64,000 bases of DNA from Acidobacteriota bacterium. Its GTDB lineage: Bacteria; Acidobacteriota; Thermoanaerobaculia; UBA5066. Where the stretch lies: NCBI GenBank assembly GCA_008363385.1, contig RHKY01000006.1, positions 62,001-126,000 on the forward strand, written 5' to 3'. How positions within the stretch are numbered: position 1 is the first letter of the stretch; each line of letters begins with the position of its first letter. The notes beneath the pieces were generated by a model. The model ran no database searches and was not told the DNA's origin. It saw only the letters and a program-made list of their open reading frames with translations. The position numbers and the translations under genes are program-made. This document shows, in pieces, positions 40,786 through 49,182 of this stretch.

Positions 40786-42230
40786 GCCATCCGACCCCGC
40801 TCACCCTCACCTTTCGGACCCGCCAGACCCGGTACTGGCAGGCGATGGCGTCCTTCTACAGGGCACGGGACCGCTTCCTCCACGAGATGCTGCGTCGGGA
40901 GGGGGACGGCGAGCGCTTCGGCGAGTACCTCGCCGCGGACGGCTCCCGCGTCCCCTGCCGTCTCACGGGAACCGACCTTCGCCAGCACGCGCTCGTCCTC
41001 GGGGCGACCGGGTCCGGCAAGTCCTCGCTCCTCGAGTCGATGGCGCGCGCACTCCTGGCCCGAGCCCATGCATTCGCCGTCATCGACCCGCACGGCGATC
41101 TGGCCGAACGAATCGAGCGCTGGGCGCGGCTCTCGGGACAGCTTCGGGTCGTGTCCCTCGATTTCACGGCGGCAGCCCGCCTCCCGTCGTGGAACCCTCT
41201 GCTGCCCATGGAGGGCGTTGACGCGGGTCGCCAGGTCGACCTCCTCGTCTCGGTCCTGCGACGCCTCTACAGCGCCGAGCGCGCGTCGTCCTGGGCCTGG
41301 GGAGTGAAGGTCGAGGAGATCGTCCGCATGGCGCTCCGGGCCTCGATCGAGAGCCAGATCCCCGTCACCCTCGCGGACCTGGACCGCGTCCTCCTCGATG
41401 TTCGCTTCCGAAATGAGGTGCTCGCCTCGGCAGGTGAGGAAGCCCGGCAGTACTTCTTCACTCGCTTCGGCGCCATGGAGGAAATGTACGTTTCGGCGGT
41501 CGTGAACAAGCTCTCGCCGTTCATGGGGTCGGCGGCGGTCCGCCGGTTCCTCGGCAACGGCGGCGAGCCGATCGACTTACTTTCCCTCCCCGACCGACCC
41601 GTCGCCCTCGTCGTCAACCTCGCGCGAGGCGTGCTCGGTTCAGCCGCGAACGTCCTCGGGCGGCTCCTCATGAACGCCCTGCTGCTCTCGGCGCTCCGGC
41701 GGACCGGGACCGTTCCCGAGACGCGCCGCCACTTCGCCCTCCTCGTAGACGAAGCCCACAGCTTCGCAGGTGCCGACGGCGGGCTCGAGGACCTCCTCGT
41801 GACCGGAAGGAAGTACCACTTCGCCCTGACGATGGCGTCGCAGGGCCTCTCGCTCTTTCCCGCCCACCTGCGACCGCTCCTGCTCGGGAACACCGCACGC
41901 CAGTTCTTCTTCCGGCTCCCGTACTCAGAGGCCCGCCTCCTCGGGCCTGACATCCTCGAACCCCTCGGGAACGTCGGACGACAGCAGGTCCGCCCCTACG
42001 ACGACCTCTCCGACCCGCTGCTGGATCCGACGGAGGAGGTCGACGCCCGCATCCGCGAGATTTCGGACCTGCCCGTCGGCGCCTGCTACTGGGCGCTTCG
42101 GGGCGGGAAGTTCAAGGCCCGGCGGATTCAGGTTGACCGGCCCGAGACGCCGCCGCGGGGGCTCTCCGAGGAAGCCGAGGCGCGGACGGCGGCCACGGAG
42201 ATCCTTATCCCCTCATCGCCTCTCACATGA
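40782..42230 (+). CDS. Second VirD4/HerA-like DNA-pump ATPase
   Basis: The 482-aa ATPase has Walker A ALVLGATGSGKSSLLESMA (about residues 69-87), the VirD4-type strand FAVIDPHGDLAERIE, Walker B HFALLVDEAHSFAG and the sensor LTMASQGLSLFPAHLRPLLL. The IDPHGD and TGSGKS motifs are characteristic of type IV coupling or TraM-recognition-type ATPases that move DNA. It is longer in the all-alpha region and clearly distinct from the ATPase at 15931. It overlaps the upstream and downstream genes by four bases each. Confidence 0.8.
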   Translation: MSHPTPLTLTFRTRQTRYWQAMASFYRARDRFLHEMLRREGDGERFGEYLAADGSRVPCRLTGTDLRQHALVLGATGSGKSSLLESMARALLARAHAFAVIDPHGDLAERIERWARLSGQLRVVSLDFTAAARLPSWNPLLPMEGVDAGRQVDLLVSVLRRLYSAERASSWAWGVKVEEIVRMALRASIESQIPVTLADLDRVLLDVRFRNEVLASAGEEARQYFFTRFGAMEEMYVSAVVNKLSPFMGSAAVRRFLGNGGEPIDLLSLPDRPVALVVNLARGVLGSAANVLGRLLMNALLLSALRRTGTVPETRRHFALLVDEAHSFAGADGGLEDLLVTGRKYHFALTMASQGLSLFPAHLRPLLLGNTARQFFFRLPYSEARLLGPDILEPLGNVGRQQVRPYDDLSDPLLDPTEEVDARIREISDLPVGACYWALRGGKFKARRIQVDRPETPPRGLSEEAEARTAATEILIPSSPLT

Positions 42231-43303
42231 GGCAGCGGTTCACGAATCCCCGCGCCTCTCACGGTCTTCCCGACGGTGCGCCTCTCAAAGCTCTCACCAC
42301 CAGCGAGTCGGCTGGAGCTTCGAGTCCGCTCTCAGGCGCCTTCCTCGTGCCTCAAGTCGTCCGCCCGTTCGCCTTACCTTCCTTCGACCACCTCGATGAT
42401 CAGGTTCAGAGTGTCGTCCGAACCGCGGTCCAGGTCGAAGGGCTACAAGCGTCGACCCCTCGTCGGTGGCTCGTGGCGTATCGCTCCTTCCGGAGATTCC
42501 TGCAAACCGTGCATGCGCCGGATCGCTTCCTATCGGGTGATACCCGGGTCCAGCAGATCCTCCTGGAGGAGTGGATCGCCTGGCTCCGGGAGAACGGGTG
42601 CAGTCGCAACGCAATCGCGACGTACTGGCGGGGCGCCGCTGCGCTCTTGGGACGCGCGGCACGGACGGACGAAATGTTCAACCCGTTCCTTCTGGTTTCG
42701 GCACCGAAGGAGAACCTGCCCATGCCGCGATTCCTGTCACGGGATCGGGCCGAGGCGCTTCTCCGCTTCCTCGAAAACGCGCCATATCGTTCCCCGCTAG
42801 AACGCTCCAGAGACGTCTGCCTGATCGGGCTCCTCATGATGGCTGGCCTACGACGCCAAGAGGCGCTCCGCCTGCGCATCAGTGACGTCGCACTGGGCGA
42901 AGGGACTCTCCTCGTACGGCTCGGAAAGGGCCGGAACGGAGGTCGAGATAGGACCGCTTATATGACGCCGCAACTCTGCCGCCTCGTCGATACGTATCTC
43001 CGCGAACGTCTACGCGTCGGCCGAACGCACCCGGAGCTCCTTACCTCGGTCGCCGGGGATCGGCCCTTCAGGGAAACCGCTCTCCGTCGAGTGTTCCTTC
43101 GACTCTCACGCTCACTCGGTTGCCGCGTGACGCCGCACATGCTCCGCCACACTTACGCGACGCTCCTTCGTCAGTCGGGCGTGCCCGACCGCATTGCTAT
43201 GGACCTCCTCGGTCACAAGAGCCTCGCGATGCTTCAGCGCTACTCACACGTCTCCGATGGCGAGCATCGCGAATTCGCAGGGCGCCTTGAGTTGAATCCG
43301 TGA
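42227..43303 (+). CDS. Tyrosine recombinase in the DNA-pump operon
   Basis: The 358-aa protein has a core-binding domain (STPRRWLVAYRSFRRFLQ) and a catalytic domain. The Arg lies in GLRRQEALRLRISD, the Lys in RLGKGRNGGRD, HxxR in HMLRHTYATLLRQSG and His/Tyr in LLGHKSLAMLQRYSHV. All catalytic residues are present. It is translationally coupled (ATGA) to the DNA-pump ATPase, so excision or resolution may be timed with DNA transfer. The first 50 residues look unstructured and the start could be later. Confidence 0.85.
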   Translation: MRQRFTNPRASHGLPDGAPLKALTTSESAGASSPLSGAFLVPQVVRPFALPSFDHLDDQVQSVVRTAVQVEGLQASTPRRWLVAYRSFRRFLQTVHAPDRFLSGDTRVQQILLEEWIAWLRENGCSRNAIATYWRGAAALLGRAARTDEMFNPFLLVSAPKENLPMPRFLSRDRAEALLRFLENAPYRSPLERSRDVCLIGLLMMAGLRRQEALRLRISDVALGEGTLLVRLGKGRNGGRDRTAYMTPQLCRLVDTYLRERLRVGRTHPELLTSVAGDRPFRETALRRVFLRLSRSLGCRVTPHMLRHTYATLLRQSGVPDRIAMDLLGHKSLAMLQRYSHVSDGEHREFAGRLELNP

Positions 43304-43677
43304 CCTGAACTGCCGGGCACTGCGGTTGTTGAGGCGATGTTGCACGCGTAGCCGATAGGGTGTTTCCTGTTGGTGCTCCTTGCGCCTCTACTCCCTGAAC
43401 GGAGACCGGTTACGGACTTGTCCCCTCGCAGCGAGAGAGCGCATCAGGAAGCGAGAATTCTGATTTCCGAGGGGTCGAGCCCATGGTAAGGACGAGGTCA
43501 TCGGTTCAATTCCGATCGGGGGCTCCACGAACGATTCATCGCATCCTGACGCGCTCTTCTCCCGCCCCATCCCCAGGGCGTGAGAGTCGCGGTGAATACG
43601 TCCGTATGTTCTGGACTTGTCCGGGTCGGTCTCCGGAGTAGAGCGCAGGGAGGAGCCATCCTTCCCCCCTCCTCCCC
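43304..43677. other. Intergenic region between two recombinases
   Basis: No credible gene in 374 bases. It contains the tRNA-Thr 3' fragment at 43482-43527, flanked by two copies of GGACTTGTCC (43414-43423 and 43613-43622), plus the palindrome ATACG-TC-CGTAT near 43596. This layout suits an attachment site. Confidence 0.5.
43482..43527 (+). repeat. 3' fragment of tRNA-Thr(GGT), attachment-site-like
   Basis: The fragment starts in the anticodon loop (TGGTAA, anticodon GGT). It runs through the variable loop and a fully paired T-arm (ATCGG, loop, CCGAT) and ends CGGGGGC-T-CCA. No 5' half is present, so it is not a functional tRNA. Breakage at the anticodon loop mirrors the tRNA-Pro attachment site of the island, so this looks like the attachment site of another tRNA-targeting recombinase. 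Confidence 0.65.
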
Positions 43678-44721
43678 ATGTTGGACCCCCTCGACACGCG
43701 ACACCGTCCATCGGCCGAATTGTCGCGAACTCATCTATACGGAGACGGTGTCACCGAACCCTGTCTCCCGAACGCTGCTGTGCCAGCCGAGATCAGCTGG
43801 ACACTCGACGACGTGGACCGCCTCCATCGACGCTTCGTTGAGGACGCGAAGCTCGTTCGCGGGCACAGTGCCTACACGCTCGGCTCATACGTCGTCGCGT
43901 ACCGGAACTTCCGGGCCTTCCTCCTCTCGACCGTCGGAGTCGGCACACCCATCGGGCCCCACCTCCTCGCGATCGAGGCGTGGCTCCGCTGGAACCGCGA
44001 TCGAGCCCACCCCGTCTGCCAGACGACCCTGCACTCGTACTGGAACAAACTCCGGTCGTTCTTCGAGTACCTCGAGCGGATGTACGGTGTCCGGTCGCCC
44101 TTCCGCGGACTCCGACCACCGACGCTCCCCAGCCGGATTCCGAAGGCGCGTTCAGCGATGGAGTGCATGCGCATCCTCGAGTCCGCCCGACAGTACCCGT
44201 GGCCGACTCGATTCGAACGCGTGCGCGCAGTTGCGATCCTCGGGATGGCACTCTTCGCCGGGCTGCGCCGAGGCGAGATCCTCCGCCTCCATTCTCTCGA
44301 CGTGGATCTCCAGCAGGGTCTCATCCGCGTCGAGCGCGGCAAAGGCCGAGGCGGCGGAAAGGACCGTGTCGTCCCGATCGGCCCCGACCTCCGCGAGATT
44401 CTCGAGGACTACCTCGCTGAGCGGCGCCGCCACAATCTCACCCCGCCCGAATTCTTCACCTGCCTCCGGTCCCGCGCCGGGGTGTCGCTTTCGACGTTCA
44501 ACCGAGTGATTCGACGTGTGAGACAGGCGTCGCAGATCCCCTTCGCCTTTCACTCGCTGCGCCACTCTTTCCTGACGCAGCTCCTGAGGAGTGGCGTGCC
44601 CATTCACACCGTGAGCGCCCTCGCCGGCCATACGCAGATCACAACCACGGCTGGCTACCTCAAGGTCTTCGATGAGGACAAGGAGGACGCTGTGCGGAGG
44701 CTGCGGTACGGGGCATTCTGA
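43678..44721 (+). CDS. Tyrosine recombinase (XerC/D-like)
   Basis: The 347-aa protein has a core-binding domain (SAYTLGSYVVAYRNFRAFLL). Catalytic residues are complete: GLRRGEILRLHSLD (Arg), RGKGRGGGKDRVV (Lys), HSLRHSFLTQLLRSG (HxxR) and LAGHTQITTTAGYLKV (His/Tyr). It is clearly related to, but not a copy of, the recombinase at 42227. It starts after a C-rich leader (CCTTCCCCCCTCCTCCCC) and ends near a convergent terminator. Confidence 0.85.
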   Translation: MLDPLDTRHRPSAELSRTHLYGDGVTEPCLPNAAVPAEISWTLDDVDRLHRRFVEDAKLVRGHSAYTLGSYVVAYRNFRAFLLSTVGVGTPIGPHLLAIEAWLRWNRDRAHPVCQTTLHSYWNKLRSFFEYLERMYGVRSPFRGLRPPTLPSRIPKARSAMECMRILESARQYPWPTRFERVRAVAILGMALFAGLRRGEILRLHSLDVDLQQGLIRVERGKGRGGGKDRVVPIGPDLREILEDYLAERRRHNLTPPEFFTCLRSRAGVSLSTFNRVIRRVRQASQIPFAFHSLRHSFLTQLLRSGVPIHTVSALAGHTQITTTAGYLKVFDEDKEDAVRRLRYGAF

Positions 44722-44823
44722 CGGCCTTCCTATCGGACCGGGAAGCGACAGCAGATGTCCGCCTCGCCGGTCGGTGGGACAACGACTCCGCTCACGACCA
44801 CGGCAGCGTTCGTCGGCACGCCC

Positions 44824-44863
44824 CGCAGAGTAGCGACGCCCCGTACGGCGCCGTTACTCTGCG
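44824..44863. terminator. Hairpin between convergent genes
   Basis: CGCAGAGTA (44824-44832) pairs with TACTCTGCG (44855-44863), with partial further pairing inside. It overlaps the stop of the minus-strand HEPN-like gene and lies 103 bases after the recombinase. Confidence 0.5.
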
Positions 44864-46221
44864 ACGACCGTCGTTGTCATAGCCGAGAGGTCGACCTCGT
44901 CATGCCCGTTGAGATAGCTGAGGTACTTCCCCTTGTACCCGAGCACGGTGAGCACGATTCTCTTCGCGACCTCTCGTAGCACCGCGATGTGGCGAATCAG
45001 GTCGTCCGGCGATCCGGAACTCCCACCGCCGTGAACCGTGCTGCCTCGAGCACTTATCGCATCCTTCAGCGGGGTTTCTAGCCCAGCGTAGGGGACACGG
45101 TCGGCGTCGAGCATCCTGAAGAGCCGTTCCCGGAGCGTCAGAGCATTGAGGTTGCCGAGCTTCCTCCCATAGAGCTCGATCGCCGCTGATGCCTGCGCCG
45201 CGTCAACGGAGCCCTCGAGGGCGGCCGAAGCCCGCTTGAGCGCGAGCTCCATCTCGGGCCGAACGTGGTCGACGAAGACCGCTTTCGTGAGGGCTGAGCC
45301 TGACAGTCTCTCGGACTTCTCGTAGCAGGCAGCGAGGTACTCCAACGTCGCCTGGGCTGACGCGAGCTTAACCTCTGCGTACGAGGAATGTGCGAACAGC
45401 CACTCGATAGCGAGGCCAAGTCCGCGCTCTTCCCGAAGCCGCTCCGAGTACTTCGTGACGGCCAGCTCGACGAAGGGCCAGAGGTCGTTCTGGTACCAGA
45501 GGGGTTCCGATTCCTGCGTGGACCCGTGCGACTCCCGGAGATCGGCGCTGATCCATTGCTCGCCGTGCCAGAGCTCGCGAATGCACCAGTGGAGCCGCCG
45601 TCCCTGGACGAGGGACAGGATCTCGAGGAGACGGTGGACGAGGCTGTCACACTCGGTGAGCCATTGATCGCACGGGGTCACCACGGTCCCGGCATCGAGG
45701 CGAGCGACACCCGCGACCTGCCCGCTGTGGTCGAGCTTCGAAGGTGCAGCCACGGTGAGACGACCCAAGGGAGATTCTTGAATCTGGCGGCCGAACCCTC
45801 GCATCCCCACCATGCGGTACTCGACGGAGAAGCCTGACGCCGACACCACCGAGAGGTTGGGCTGATTCGGAGCCTCCACTCGCACGCGGGCGGGCGCGGC
45901 CGTGATCTGAACGGTCGCGCCCGTCTCTGGCGAGGTCTGGGAACCGGAGCTCGTGACATACAGCCGGTCGCTCGTGACGCGCCGTTGGTCCGGCGCCACG
46001 CCGACGAAGGAGAGTGCCGGGACCAGGCGCGCCTGGGCATTCCCAGCGCCGAGGAGCCAGAAATTCCCGGGAGTGACTGGGAGCGGGACATGGGAGAACG
46101 CGATCCCAGCGAAGCGGTCCATCGAGACGCGGAAAGCCAGGGCGAGACTTGCCCGTCCGTCCGACACGGTCCCGATGCAGCCGGGGATATCGAGGACGAA
46201 GTCTGCGGCGTTGTCAGGCAT
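44854..46221 (-). CDS. HEPN-domain protein (ApeA-like layout), putative defence gene
   Basis: The 455-aa protein has a beta-rich N-terminal half and a helical C-terminal half. The latter contains ISARGSTVHGG, which fits the Rx4H motif of HEPN RNases, followed by a long helix (LREVAKRIVLTVLGYKGKYL). An N-terminal ligand domain plus C-terminal HEPN is the layout of ApeA-type abortive-infection proteins. The match is by eye. It follows the DUF4143 ATPase by 25 bases on the same strand, so they may be co-transcribed. Confidence 0.5.
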   Translation of the reverse strand: MPDNAADFVLDIPGCIGTVSDGRASLALAFRVSMDRFAGIAFSHVPLPVTPGNFWLLGAGNAQARLVPALSFVGVAPDQRRVTSDRLYVTSSGSQTSPETGATVQITAAPARVRVEAPNQPNLSVVSASGFSVEYRMVGMRGFGRQIQESPLGRLTVAAPSKLDHSGQVAGVARLDAGTVVTPCDQWLTECDSLVHRLLEILSLVQGRRLHWCIRELWHGEQWISADLRESHGSTQESEPLWYQNDLWPFVELAVTKYSERLREERGLGLAIEWLFAHSSYAEVKLASAQATLEYLAACYEKSERLSGSALTKAVFVDHVRPEMELALKRASAALEGSVDAAQASAAIELYGRKLGNLNALTLRERLFRMLDADRVPYAGLETPLKDAISARGSTVHGGGSSGSPDDLIRHIAVLREVAKRIVLTVLGYKGKYLSYLNGHDEVDLSAMTTTVVAE

Positions 46222-46246
46222 ATGTTCTCAGGCCGGTTCGCATGGC

Positions 46247-47698
46247 TCAGGCCTGTTCGAGCTTGGACACCTGAATCTCCGAACGGCCGAGCCAGTAGCA
46301 CGCGAGAGGTGCCGGGACTTTCACAGCCGTCGTCTCCACGCCGGAGGTCGGTAGCGGCATGAGTCCGATGTCGTCGGGCTCCCGGGTGATGACGTACGCC
46401 TCGTTCACCTTCCTCTCCGTGCAGAACGCTGTGAGCCCTGCCAGCATCTTCGGCGACACCTCAGGGCGGTGCTTCACCTCGAACGGAACGAGGCGACCGT
46501 TCACGTCCGCGATGATGTCGACCTCCTGATTCCGTGGCCCGCCCCGCCAGTACGAGAAGCCGATGCTCTGCGCGTAGTACCGCGTGTAGACGTGCTTGAA
46601 GAAAGCGGTCTCGACGGCGAGGCCGACAGCCGCGGCATCCTCGAGGAGCGCCTTCCCTCGAAGCAGGACGCTCGGTGCGATCGCGGGATCAGCAAGGTAG
46701 ATCTTCTGCTTCCCCCGCAGGACTTCCTTGCCGTAGCCGAACGGCCGGAGCCGGTAGATCAGGTTCGTGTGCTCGAGGAGGTCGATGAAGTTCATCGCGG
46801 TGGGCTTCTTGACCTCGAGGCTCCGGCAGAGCTCCTGGAGATCGAGAAGTCCCCCGTCGTGGAGACAGAGGTAGAGGAAGAGTTGTTCGAGTTCGAGGAC
46901 GCGGCGCACGCCGTATAGCGCGGTCATGTCGCGCTTGAGCACCTTGTCGACGATGTCCTCCCGGAGGAGTTTCTGCGCGACGGAAATGCTCTCGATCTTC
47001 GCGATCTGCGGGAAGCCGCCGCGGACGAGGTAATCCTGGAACGGCCCGACGAGGTCGGCTGCCAGCGCTCCGACGCGTGTGAACTGATCTGGCTTCCACG
47101 AGAAGAGCTCGCGAAGCGAGGTGACCCCGGGCAGCTTCGGCGTCGGTAGCTTCTTGATCTGGAGGTACTCGTAGAACGACAAGGGCGCGAGCCGGACGGT
47201 ATGCCACCTCCCCGGCCCGGACTCCTGTCCCTCGACCACGAGCGGCGTCGCGGACCCGGTGACCGCGATTCGCCGCTTCGGCTCGAACTTCACCTGGTGC
47301 TTGATCCAGGTCTGCCAGTCCTTTGCGTACTGGATCTCGTCGAGGAGAACGTACTCGACGTCCCTCTCGGCGGGTTCGTACTCCTTCCAGAGCCGGAGAA
47401 GGCCGTCGAGTCCGATGAGCTTCAGGAGCGGGTGGTCAAACGTCGCGTACAGGATGCTCGTCGCGGGGACCCCCTTGGCGAGGAGATCCTCGACGGTCTG
47501 GAGGAGAAGCGTCGTCTTGCCGACCTGGCGGGCGCCGCTCAGGAGGAGGGCACGTGGCGCGGGCGGAGCCGTGAGCCAGGTCTCCACTTCGCGGAAGGCC
47601 GCCCGCCGCCACTTCGGCAGATCGGGCACGCGGTTGCCTTCCCACCAGGGATTGAACTGGCGGAGGACGGTGATGAGTTCGGCACGCGGGGCTATCAC
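46247..47698 (-). CDS. AAA ATPase with DUF4143 (AAA_14 family)
   Basis: The 483-aa protein has Walker A LLLSGARQVGKTTLLLQTV (about residues 51-69), Walker B YVLLDEIQYAKDWQTW and a sensor strand AVTGSATPLV. A C-terminal DUF4143/nuclease-like domain has WRGGPRNQEVDIIADVNGRL and VPFEVKHRP; the D...ExK pattern is that of the PD-(D/E)XK fold. This is a common family of uncertain role, often in variable regions and linked to toxin or defence activity. GTG start; an AT-rich stretch at 47740-47760 probably holds the promoter. Confidence 0.8.
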   Translation of the reverse strand: MIAPRAELITVLRQFNPWWEGNRVPDLPKWRRAAFREVETWLTAPPAPRALLLSGARQVGKTTLLLQTVEDLLAKGVPATSILYATFDHPLLKLIGLDGLLRLWKEYEPAERDVEYVLLDEIQYAKDWQTWIKHQVKFEPKRRIAVTGSATPLVVEGQESGPGRWHTVRLAPLSFYEYLQIKKLPTPKLPGVTSLRELFSWKPDQFTRVGALAADLVGPFQDYLVRGGFPQIAKIESISVAQKLLREDIVDKVLKRDMTALYGVRRVLELEQLFLYLCLHDGGLLDLQELCRSLEVKKPTAMNFIDLLEHTNLIYRLRPFGYGKEVLRGKQKIYLADPAIAPSVLLRGKALLEDAAAVGLAVETAFFKHVYTRYYAQSIGFSYWRGGPRNQEVDIIADVNGRLVPFEVKHRPEVSPKMLAGLTAFCTERKVNEAYVITREPDDIGLMPLPTSGVETTAVKVPAPLACYWLGRSEIQVSKLEQA

Positions 47699-47904
47699 AC
47701 GGGAATCCTACCAGTCGCAGCGATCTAAGGCAAATATACTTATCTTAAATGTCGCATGTAAGGTGATTCGCTGATTGCGCGGGGGCTTCAGGCGCTGCGC
47801 CGTCCACACCGCGACTGGTCGCGGGGCGTCGCACTTCACGGTGTCGGTGAGGAGTGCTACCTTGTATTGAAGGCCCGACACCCACCTATCTTCCCCACCT
47901 CCCT

Positions 47905-48522
47905 GTGCACGTCCTCTTCTTCGACACCGAGACCACCGGTGTTCCCTCCAGGCGAGGCGCGCCCCCGAGCGAGAGCGCCTCTTGGCCGCATGTCGTCCAG
48001 CTGGCGTGGCTCCTCGCCGACGACGACGGGAACGCCGTCGCCCGGGAGACCAGGCTGATTGCACCCGACGGCTTCGAGATCCCCGAGGAAGCCACGCGGG
48101 TTCACGGGATCACGACCGAGAAGGCCCAGACGGACGGCGAGCCGATCGCTGTCGTACTGCACGGGTTCGCCCTTGCTGTCGCGCATGCCGACCTTCTGGT
48201 CGCGCACAACATCTCGTTCGACCTACCGGTGTTACAGGCCGAGTACCACCGCCTCTACGGCCGTCATGGGTCGGAGATCCTCGGTCGAACGCCGGGCTTC
48301 TGCACCATGCAGGCCTCGACGGACCTATGCCGCATCCCGTCGCGGTTCGGTAGCGGGTACAAGTGGCCGAGCCTGGATGAACTCCACCGCTTCCTCTTCG
48401 GGGAAGGCTTCGACGGCGCTCACAACGCCGGCGCCGACGTCACGGCGTGCGCGAGGTGTTTCTTCGAGCTCCGGCGGAGGGGGATCGCCACCGGCCGCAA
48501 TCCAGTCCGACTCGCAGCCTGA
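47905..48522 (+). CDS. DnaQ-like 3'-5' exonuclease
   Basis: The 205-aa protein starts VHVLFFDTETTGVPS, which contains exonuclease motif I (DTET). Motif II is in LLVAHNISFDLPVLQAE and motif III in GAHNAGADVTACARCF (H...D), giving DEDDh. It should degrade DNA or RNA from the 3' end, perhaps as an accessory repair or defence nuclease. The GTG at 47905 is chosen because the DTET strand must be N-terminal and because of the C-rich leader TATCTTCCCCACCTCCCT; the ORF start at 47854 adds unstructured sequence. Confidence 0.8.
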   Translation: MHVLFFDTETTGVPSRRGAPPSESASWPHVVQLAWLLADDDGNAVARETRLIAPDGFEIPEEATRVHGITTEKAQTDGEPIAVVLHGFALAVAHADLLVAHNISFDLPVLQAEYHRLYGRHGSEILGRTPGFCTMQASTDLCRIPSRFGSGYKWPSLDELHRFLFGEGFDGAHNAGADVTACARCFFELRRRGIATGRNPVRLAA

Positions 48523-48606
48523 CCGACATCAGGCCGCGAGCCAGGCCGTCGGCCGTAATCTGGTCTAATTGGCGCACTTACCGCGGCGGAGGACTTCCGA
48601 TCGACC

Positions 48607-49182
48607 ATGGATGCCGGCCCGGTCGCCCCTGAGCGACGCGTAACTGACCTGCTCCGGCGCTGGAGCGCCGGAGAGGATGCTGCGTTCGAGGAGGCCGTCG
48701 GTCTCGTCTACGAGGATCTCTACCGGATCGCCCGCAGGCGCATGGCTGCGGAGCGGCGGGGCCACACTCTCCAGCCGACCGCCCTCGTGAACGAGGCGAT
48801 CGCCCGGCTCATGGGATGGGAGGGATACACCTTCGCGGACCGGGCGCACTTCGTCAGGGCGGCGTGCCTCGCGATGCGCCGGGTTCTCGCCGACCACGCT
48901 CGCAAGCGGGCCCAGGCGGTCCAGGCCGAGGTCTCCCTCGCCGAGGGTGACGTTGAGGTGCCCGGGGAGACCGGCGCCTCTGTCGTGTCGGCCGTCGCTC
49001 TGAGTCAGGCGCTGGATCGGCTGGCCGCCGAGGACGCGAAGACGGCCGAGGTCGCGACCCTTCGCCTGTTCGCTGACTTCACCCTCCAGCAGGTCGCCGA
49101 GGCGACCGGATTGACCGTCCCGACCGTCCACCGGAAGTGGGTGTACGCGAAGGCGTATCTGCGAAAGGCGCTGCTCGAATGA
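48607..49182 (+). CDS. ECF-type RNA polymerase sigma factor
   Basis: The 191-aa protein has sigma region 2 (AFEEAVGLVYEDLYRIARRR, then LQPTALVNEAIARLMGW) and region 4 (EVATLRLFADFTLQQVAEAT, GLTVPTVHRKWVYAKAYLRK). The LQPTALVNEAY-type segment marks the ECF subfamily common in Acidobacteriota and Planctomycetes, usually paired with Ser/Thr kinases rather than anti-sigma factors. Coupled to the downstream kinase by ATGA. Its target promoters are unknown. Confidence 0.88.
   Translation: MDAGPVAPERRVTDLLRRWSAGEDAAFEEAVGLVYEDLYRIARRRMAAERRGHTLQPTALVNEAIARLMGWEGYTFADRAHFVRAACLAMRRVLADHARKRAQAVQAEVSLAEGDVEVPGETGASVVSAVALSQALDRLAAEDAKTAEVATLRLFADFTLQQVAEATGLTVPTVHRKWVYAKAYLRKALLE

Noticed and set aside
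43388-43711. 107-aa minus-strand ORF with IGIEPMTSS
   Set aside because: This peptide is the typical mistranslation of a tRNA 3' end and overlaps the tRNA-Thr fragment.
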